From assembly GCA_947037115.1 (NCBI GenBank), contig CAMQTN010000014.1:1-44330 (forward strand): 44,330 bases of DNA, given 5' to 3'. Positions 40,429-44,330 of this stretch are shown here, in pieces; position 1 is the stretch's first letter, and every line of letters begins with the position of its first letter. The notes below the pieces were generated by a model. It saw nothing but the letters and a program-made list of their open reading frames with translations, made no database searches and was not told the DNA's origin. A program made the translations under genes and the position numbers. Origin of the DNA: an uncultured Lachnospiraceae bacterium. GTDB taxonomy: Bacteria > Bacillota > Clostridia > Lachnospirales > Lachnospiraceae.

Positions 40429-41526
40429 TTACCTGGTATGAATTTTATAGCCGTGTTCTGTCATAACCCCCATTGCCCTTGAAAGAGTCTCCTGACTGTA
40501 AAATTCGATGCGCAGCGCGCCCTCCGCAAGCTCCCGGTTGTGGTTGATGCCGATGTTTTTGATGCTTACTTCGTGCATGGCAAGAAGAGATGCGATGGCA
40601 GCGATGGCGCCCGGTTTATCCGCGATATCAACAGTAAATACATACTCGGTCTTGATGGGCCCGTTTGGCGAGCTGATAAAGGATTCCCTGTAGCTTCTTG
40701 CCGTATCAAAAAAGTCATAGAGGCTGTCTTTTTCATGTCCGTCTATGTAGTCCGCAAGAACGCCAAGGTATTGGATATATGTCCGGAGCAGCTTTGATAT
40801 GTTATCCGCGTTGGTCAGACAGATCTGCTGCCACATGTCGGGGGAGGAGGATGCGATCCTCGTGATATCTTTGAAACCGCCCGCGGCTATCATCTTCATA
40901 ATGCCTTCTTCGGAGTCGCTGCTTTTAACCAGATTGACTAAAGAGGCGGCAATCACATGGGGCAGATGGGAGATGGCCGCGGTCACATAATCGTGTTCCC
41001 CGTAAGACAATACCAGCGGAATGGCGCCGATCGTCTCCACCAGCGTTCGATAGCTGTCAACTTTTTCTTTTGGGACCTCATCGGAAGGGGTCAGGATATA
41101 GTAAGCATTTTCCAAAAGGGAGGCTTTGGCGTTCTGATAGCCGAAACGCTCGGAACCGGCCATGGGATGTCCGCCGATAAACTGTGCCTGCAGTTGTAAC
41201 TCCTCGATCTGTTTGTGAATCCCTGTTTTGACGCTTCCCACATCGGTGAGAATCGTATTGGGAGAGAGAAAGTTTTTCAGCGTGAGCAGGTTCCCGGCAT
41301 TGTGGGAGACCGGCGCACACAGAAACAGATAATCACAGTTTTTGAATGAGTCGTCGATGGCGGGACAGATCTGGTCTATGATCTGCTCTCTTTTCGCCAG
41401 ATCCAGAGAAGCGGAATTGACATCATATGCAATCAGTTTTGTGTCGGGCAGACGGAGTCGGAGGGCCTTGGCGATGGAACCGCCGATCAGGCCGAGCCCG
41501 ATAAAGCCGCAGGTGAGAGTGCTCAT
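40429..41526 (-). CDS. tyrA: Prephenate dehydrogenase with ACT domain
   Basis: 365 residues. It oxidises prephenate to 4-hydroxyphenylpyruvate on the way to tyrosine. The NAD-binding start is GLGLIGGSIAKAL, the catalytic His region is GGHPMAGSERFG, and AISHLPHVIAASLV follows. A C-terminal ACT domain (about 295-365, VFTVDIADKPGAIAAIASLL) suggests feedback inhibition by tyrosine. The start was chosen at the ATG before STLTCGFIG; an in-frame extension of 25 residues overlaps the promoter. It is first in a tyrA-aroA operon with a clear promoter at 41573-41601. Confidence 0.95.
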   Translation of the reverse strand: MSTLTCGFIGLGLIGGSIAKALRLRLPDTKLIAYDVNSASLDLAKREQIIDQICPAIDDSFKNCDYLFLCAPVSHNAGNLLTLKNFLSPNTILTDVGSVKTGIHKQIEELQLQAQFIGGHPMAGSERFGYQNAKASLLENAYYILTPSDEVPKEKVDSYRTLVETIGAIPLVLSYGEHDYVTAAISHLPHVIAASLVNLVKSSDSEEGIMKMIAAGGFKDITRIASSSPDMWQQICLTNADNISKLLRTYIQYLGVLADYIDGHEKDSLYDFFDTARSYRESFISSPNGPIKTEYVFTVDIADKPGAIAAIASLLAMHEVSIKNIGINHNRELAEGALRIEFYSQETLSRAMGVMTEHGYKIHTR

Positions 41527-41572
41527 AAATTCATTACCTTTCGTGGTTTTCAGACTGTTATTTCCGCTTTTT

Positions 41573-41601
41573 AAGATAGCACAAAACGGAAGGGAAAGCA
41601 A
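41573..41601 (-). promoter_or_regulatory. Promoter of tyrA-aroA
   Basis: On the minus strand TTGCTT (41596-41601), 17 bases, TATCTT (41573-41578), with TG one base before the -10. The leader is about 40 bases, with no T-box or attenuator seen. Confidence 0.6.
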
Positions 41602-41756
41602 GAAAGTAGAGAGATGGGAAGGAACATACTCTATCTAAATGCAGCGACACACAAAAATGTTGTAATGGTGGATGTCCCGGTAAAAAGAGGTTACAATAAA
41701 AAGAGATGACTATAAAAAAGACTTACAGAAAGAATGAAGGAAGGAGAGGACAGGGT

Positions 41757-42170
41757 ATGTGGTTTATATTTGCATTGCTATCCGCGGTTTTTGCGGCGCT
41801 GACTTCCATATTGGCCAAAGTCGGAATCGAGGGCGTCAATTCCAATCTGGCAACCGCAATCAGAACCGTGGTGGTAGTGATTATGGCGTGGGGCATGGTC
41901 TTTCTGACCCATGCGCAGGGAGACATTTCACAGATCAGCAGAAAAAGCTGGCTGTTTCTGATTTTGTCCGGGCTTGCCACGGGCGGTTCGTGGCTGTGCT
42001 ATTACAGGGCGCTGCAGATCGGGGAGGCTTCTAAGGTTGTTCCCATTGATAAATTGAGTGTGGTTATTACATTGATTCTGGCCTTTGTTTTTTTACATGA
42101 GGAATTTACGATAAAATCTCTGATTGGGTGTGTTCTGATCGGGATGGGTACGCTGATTATGGTGGTGTAA
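41757..42170 (+). CDS. Half-size EamA-type transporter
   Basis: 137 residues, one EamA unit of five membrane segments (about 2-20, 32-50, 66-84, 93-111 and 117-136), whereas most EamA/DMT transporters have two. It resembles small multidrug-type proteins that work as dimers. Marks are ALTSILAKVGIEGVNSNLAT at the start and GEASKVVPIDKLSVVITLIL later. The substrate is unknown. The start ATG follows GGAGAGGACAGG; an earlier in-frame ATG at 41706 gives a basic, non-membrane extension. It is alone, with a terminator after it. Confidence 0.85.
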   Translation: MWFIFALLSAVFAALTSILAKVGIEGVNSNLATAIRTVVVVIMAWGMVFLTHAQGDISQISRKSWLFLILSGLATGGSWLCYYRALQIGEASKVVPIDKLSVVITLILAFVFLHEEFTIKSLIGCVLIGMGTLIMVV

Positions 42171-42184
42171 AGTGGTGTAAAACC

Positions 42185-42216
42185 AGGCAGGTCATTTTTA
42201 TGGCTTGCTTTTTTTT
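42185..42216 (+). terminator. Terminator after the EamA gene
   Basis: An 11-base stem, AGGCAGGTCAT (42185-42195) with ATGGCTTGCTT (42200-42210), with three G-U pairs, ending in a run of eight T (42209-42216). Confidence 0.85.
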
Positions 42217-42299
42217 CTGAAAAAGAACATACTGAATATAAAAGTAACGATAAAAACATCGCAAGTTCATGGTGCCTGGATACGGAAAGGAAGAGAAAT

Positions 42300-43232
42300 A
42301 TGTCGAAAACCATCAATACCATCGATATCGTCGGACTCGGTGCGCTGGGTGTTATGTACGCTGATTTTTTCACGAAAGCGCTGGGAAAAGAAAATGTACG
42401 CATACTGGCGGATATAAATAGAATGGAACGATACAAAAAGGAACAGATTACTTTTAACGGAGAGGCGTGCGATTTTCAGTACAGCGACGCCGCGAAGGAG
42501 AGCCGTCCTTCAGAACTGATGTTATTCGCGGTAAAATACGGTGCGCTGGAAACAGCCATGGAGGAAAACTCACATCTGATCGGGGAAAATACCATATTAT
42601 TATCCGTGCTGAACGGCATCCGCAGTGAGGAGGATCTGGGACGGAGATTCGGCGGGGACAAGGTGGTGCACTGTATCGCGCAGAAGATGGCAGCCATGAA
42701 GGAAGGAAATGCGGCGGTCTGCACCAACAAAGGCGAACTGGCAATCGGTGTTTTGGATGGCGGCAGGGAGGAAAATCTGGCGGCGGTGAAAGACTTTTTT
42801 GACAGGACAGGCTTTGCCTATTCCTGCCCGGAGGATATGCGCCATGCGATGTGGGGAAAACTTCTGTGCAATGTGGGCGTGAACCAGACGGTATCTCTTT
42901 TTGAGGGGACCTATCGGAGTGTCCAGCAGGAAGGCGGGGCGCGTGAAATGATGAAGGCGGCGATGCGGGAGACGATCCTTGTGGCGAATGCGGAGGGCGT
43001 GGAACTTTCTGAAAAAGATATGGCAGACTGGATTGCTGTCATTGACGGGCTGAATCCGGATGGAGAGCCGTCCATGCGACAGGACAGCAAAGCTGGCAGG
43101 AAGACGGAGGTGGCGCTTTTTGCCGGGACGATCTGTGAGCTGGGGAAACAGCACGGTATCGCTACACCTGTGAATGATCGGTTTTTGGAAACATATGGAC
43201 AAAATGAATCATTACTATTATTGCCGCACTAA
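42300..43232 (+). CDS. panE: Ketopantoate reductase-like protein (PanE/ApbA family)
   Basis: 310 residues. The family reduces 2-dehydropantoate to pantoate with NADPH for CoA synthesis, though many clostridial paralogues have other 2-oxoacid substrates. The Rossmann start is IVGLGALGVMYADFF, the middle has FAVKYGALETAM and LLSVLNGIRSEEDL, and the likely catalytic Lys lies in AMWGKLLCNVGVNQ. The C-terminal domain ends near GKQHGIATPVNDRF. The start follows GGAAAGGAAGAG. No pantothenate gene adjoins. The stop lies in the loop of a perfect hairpin. Confidence 0.85.
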   Translation: MSKTINTIDIVGLGALGVMYADFFTKALGKENVRILADINRMERYKKEQITFNGEACDFQYSDAAKESRPSELMLFAVKYGALETAMEENSHLIGENTILLSVLNGIRSEEDLGRRFGGDKVVHCIAQKMAAMKEGNAAVCTNKGELAIGVLDGGREENLAAVKDFFDRTGFAYSCPEDMRHAMWGKLLCNVGVNQTVSLFEGTYRSVQQEGGAREMMKAAMRETILVANAEGVELSEKDMADWIAVIDGLNPDGEPSMRQDSKAGRKTEVALFAGTICELGKQHGIATPVNDRFLETYGQNESLLLLPH

Positions 43233-43247
43233 GATTTAATGCGGCAA
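43221..43247. terminator. Hairpin enclosing the panE stop codon
   Basis: A perfect 8-base inverted repeat, TTGCCGCA (43221-43228) with TGCGGCAA (43240-43247). The TAA stop (43230-43232) is in the loop. It lies between convergent genes and has no T-run on either strand. Confidence 0.5.
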
Positions 43248-43251
43248 CGCT

Positions 43252-44229
43252 TCATTGCGAATGTTTTTCAGATTCTTTCAGATATATCGTATTGCATTTT
43301 TCAGCAATAAAATATAAGGAGATATTAGAAGTATAGAGTGTTTTTTCCCAGTTTTTAAGCACCTGAAGTTTGGATTCATGATAGTTTGAAAATTCATTTA
43401 TCATGATTGAAAGACGATGAAAAATTGCGTGGTACTGTTCATCTGAAACAGGCAAATCGTTATTGGGAAACAGAGATAAGTCATCCGTTCCAAAGACTTG
43501 AGGCTTTATTTCTGCAAAGGCATAATTAATTAACTCAATTGCCTTTTTGGGATTTTGCTTTTCCAGATCAAACAGTGGTATCAGTGCGTGAGAATCCTTT
43601 AAGCTGCCTTTCAGGTAATTTTCCAATCTGCCGGTCAGTATACTGTTGGACAGTTCGTCATATATTTTACGGATAGAAAGGGATTCTTTCTGTACATACA
43701 TTTGTTTCATATTAATGATGAACTGGGTATATAAACTGGAAAGTTCATCTCTATCTTCACCTGCATTTGTGCCATTTAACAGCATGTCATCCAAAATAAG
43801 CAGCCATTCACTTCCGGCAAGACTTTGAAACTGATAAAGGATTCCCAGTGTTTCGTCAAGAAGAGGAGTGCCTGCGGGAACCGAGAAAAAAGTATTGATA
43901 TTGTAGGACTCCTTAGGTATAAGCTCGCTGGATACATATTGCTCGGCAATTCTGGTAAGTGAATAATATTTGGAGCGTCCCGCGTGCTCGATATTCAGGA
44001 GCGCCGGGTTAATGGCTTCCATTTTGCTTAACAGATTACTAAGACTGGTAGGAGAGGTATTGATATTTACAGCCAAAACTTTCTGCTGGATCCGGGGAGT
44101 ACGGTATAATGCAAGCAGGACAGACTTCCCAGCTTTGGAAAGTACAGTGTTTAATTCATTAATGGTACTTTGTGTAACGGGATTTGACCTTTTCATGGTA
44201 ATCTGTTCAGGAGCATAAGCATCTCTCAT
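43252..44229 (-). CDS. Winged-helix protein of unknown function
   Basis: 325 residues. An N-terminal helix-turn-helix (about 25-95) is suggested by AGKSVLLALYRTPRIQQKVL, NTSPTSLSNLLSKME and GRSKYYSLT, which resembles MarR/ArsR-type winged helices. The remaining 230 residues are helical, rich in Leu, Asn and Ser, and not recognised; they could bind a partner or ligand. There is no membrane segment. The start at 44229 follows GGAG; a TTG at 44250 is also in frame. Its codon use is AT-rich compared with the core genes to the left, and it borders the contig end, so it may belong to an accessory region that continues off the window. Confidence 0.65.
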   Translation of the reverse strand: MRDAYAPEQITMKRSNPVTQSTINELNTVLSKAGKSVLLALYRTPRIQQKVLAVNINTSPTSLSNLLSKMEAINPALLNIEHAGRSKYYSLTRIAEQYVSSELIPKESYNINTFFSVPAGTPLLDETLGILYQFQSLAGSEWLLILDDMLLNGTNAGEDRDELSSLYTQFIINMKQMYVQKESLSIRKIYDELSNSILTGRLENYLKGSLKDSHALIPLFDLEKQNPKKAIELINYAFAEIKPQVFGTDDLSLFPNNDLPVSDEQYHAIFHRLSIMINEFSNYHESKLQVLKNWEKTLYTSNISLYFIAEKCNTIYLKESEKHSQ

Positions 44230-44285
44230 ATTAATCACTCCATTTCCCAAAATAGAAATTATAACTGAATCAGTAATCTTAGTAT

Positions 44286-44330
44286 CTGTCTCTTATACAC
44301 ATCTGACGCTGCCGACGAAGCTAGAAGTGT
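44286..44330. other. Nextera adapter and index at the right end (not genomic)
   Basis: Bases 44286-44318 are the reverse complement of the Nextera read-1 adapter, beginning with the mosaic end. Bases 44319-44326 (agctagaa) sit at the i5 index position and GTGT begins the P5 sequence. Genomic sequence ends at 44285. Confidence 0.97.

Noticed and set aside
47..44285. CRISPR arrays, tRNA or rRNA genes, prophage
   Set aside because: No regularly spaced repeats, no cloverleaf or rRNA sequence and no phage structural genes were recognised on reading; a tRNA scan would confirm.

Overview
The window looks like chromosomal DNA of a Gram-positive gut anaerobe of the Clostridia, most likely a Lachnospiraceae member. 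This rests on gene content: a threonine synthase, citrate synthase, ATP-type PEP carboxykinase and diaminopimelate dehydrogenase of clostridial type, a T-box leader on pheS, SpoIID-, SleB- and CotH-like proteins, strong AGGAGG-type ribosome sites and sigma-A-like promoters. The species cannot be named from sequence alone. The first 46 and last 45 bases are Nextera library adapters with index positions, so genomic sequence runs from 47 to 44285 and the ends are assembly ends.

Left part (47-9982): the tail of a RelE/ParE-like toxin gene, a GNAT acetyltransferase, a small operon with an elaborate leader (CD3324-family and RNHCP-domain proteins), an ApbE flavin transferase, and a complete response regulator - kinase - ABC ATPase - FtsX permease module of the Bce type, which senses and expels cell-envelope antibiotics. 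Next come a membrane-anchored GH25 lysozyme-like protein that appears to lack its catalytic acids and, converging on it with overlapping stop codons, an AP2/HNH-like protein.

Middle (10133-25656): a SleB-like wall hydrolase, thrC, citrate synthase, a short orphan flagellin, pckA, a 6S-like structured RNA placed just before ddh, and an unknown membrane protein. A second kinase/ABC module follows on the minus strand, then D-lyxose isomerase. In both transporter modules the ABC genes have their own promoter, with direct repeats spaced by one or two helical turns just upstream of the -10. This suggests that each response regulator switches on its own transporter.

Right part (25748-44229): a small membrane protein, a SpoIID-like protein with a long extra N-terminal half, a YihY/BrkB protein, the T-box-controlled pheS / tautomerase / pheT cluster, an M18 aminopeptidase, queA, a CotH kinase, VanZ-like and PilZ proteins, the tyrA-aroA aromatic operon, a half-size EamA protein, a ketopantoate reductase-like protein and an unknown winged-helix regulator.

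Most of the window is core metabolism and envelope functions. No phage, insertion sequence, CRISPR array or tRNA gene was recognised. The best candidates for new biology are the orphan flagellin, the GH25 pseudo-muramidase with its AP2-like neighbour, the 6S-like RNA in front of ddh, the two self-contained antibiotic-sensing modules, the structured leader at 1328-1503, and a recurring class of hairpins without U-tracts, three of which enclose stop codons.
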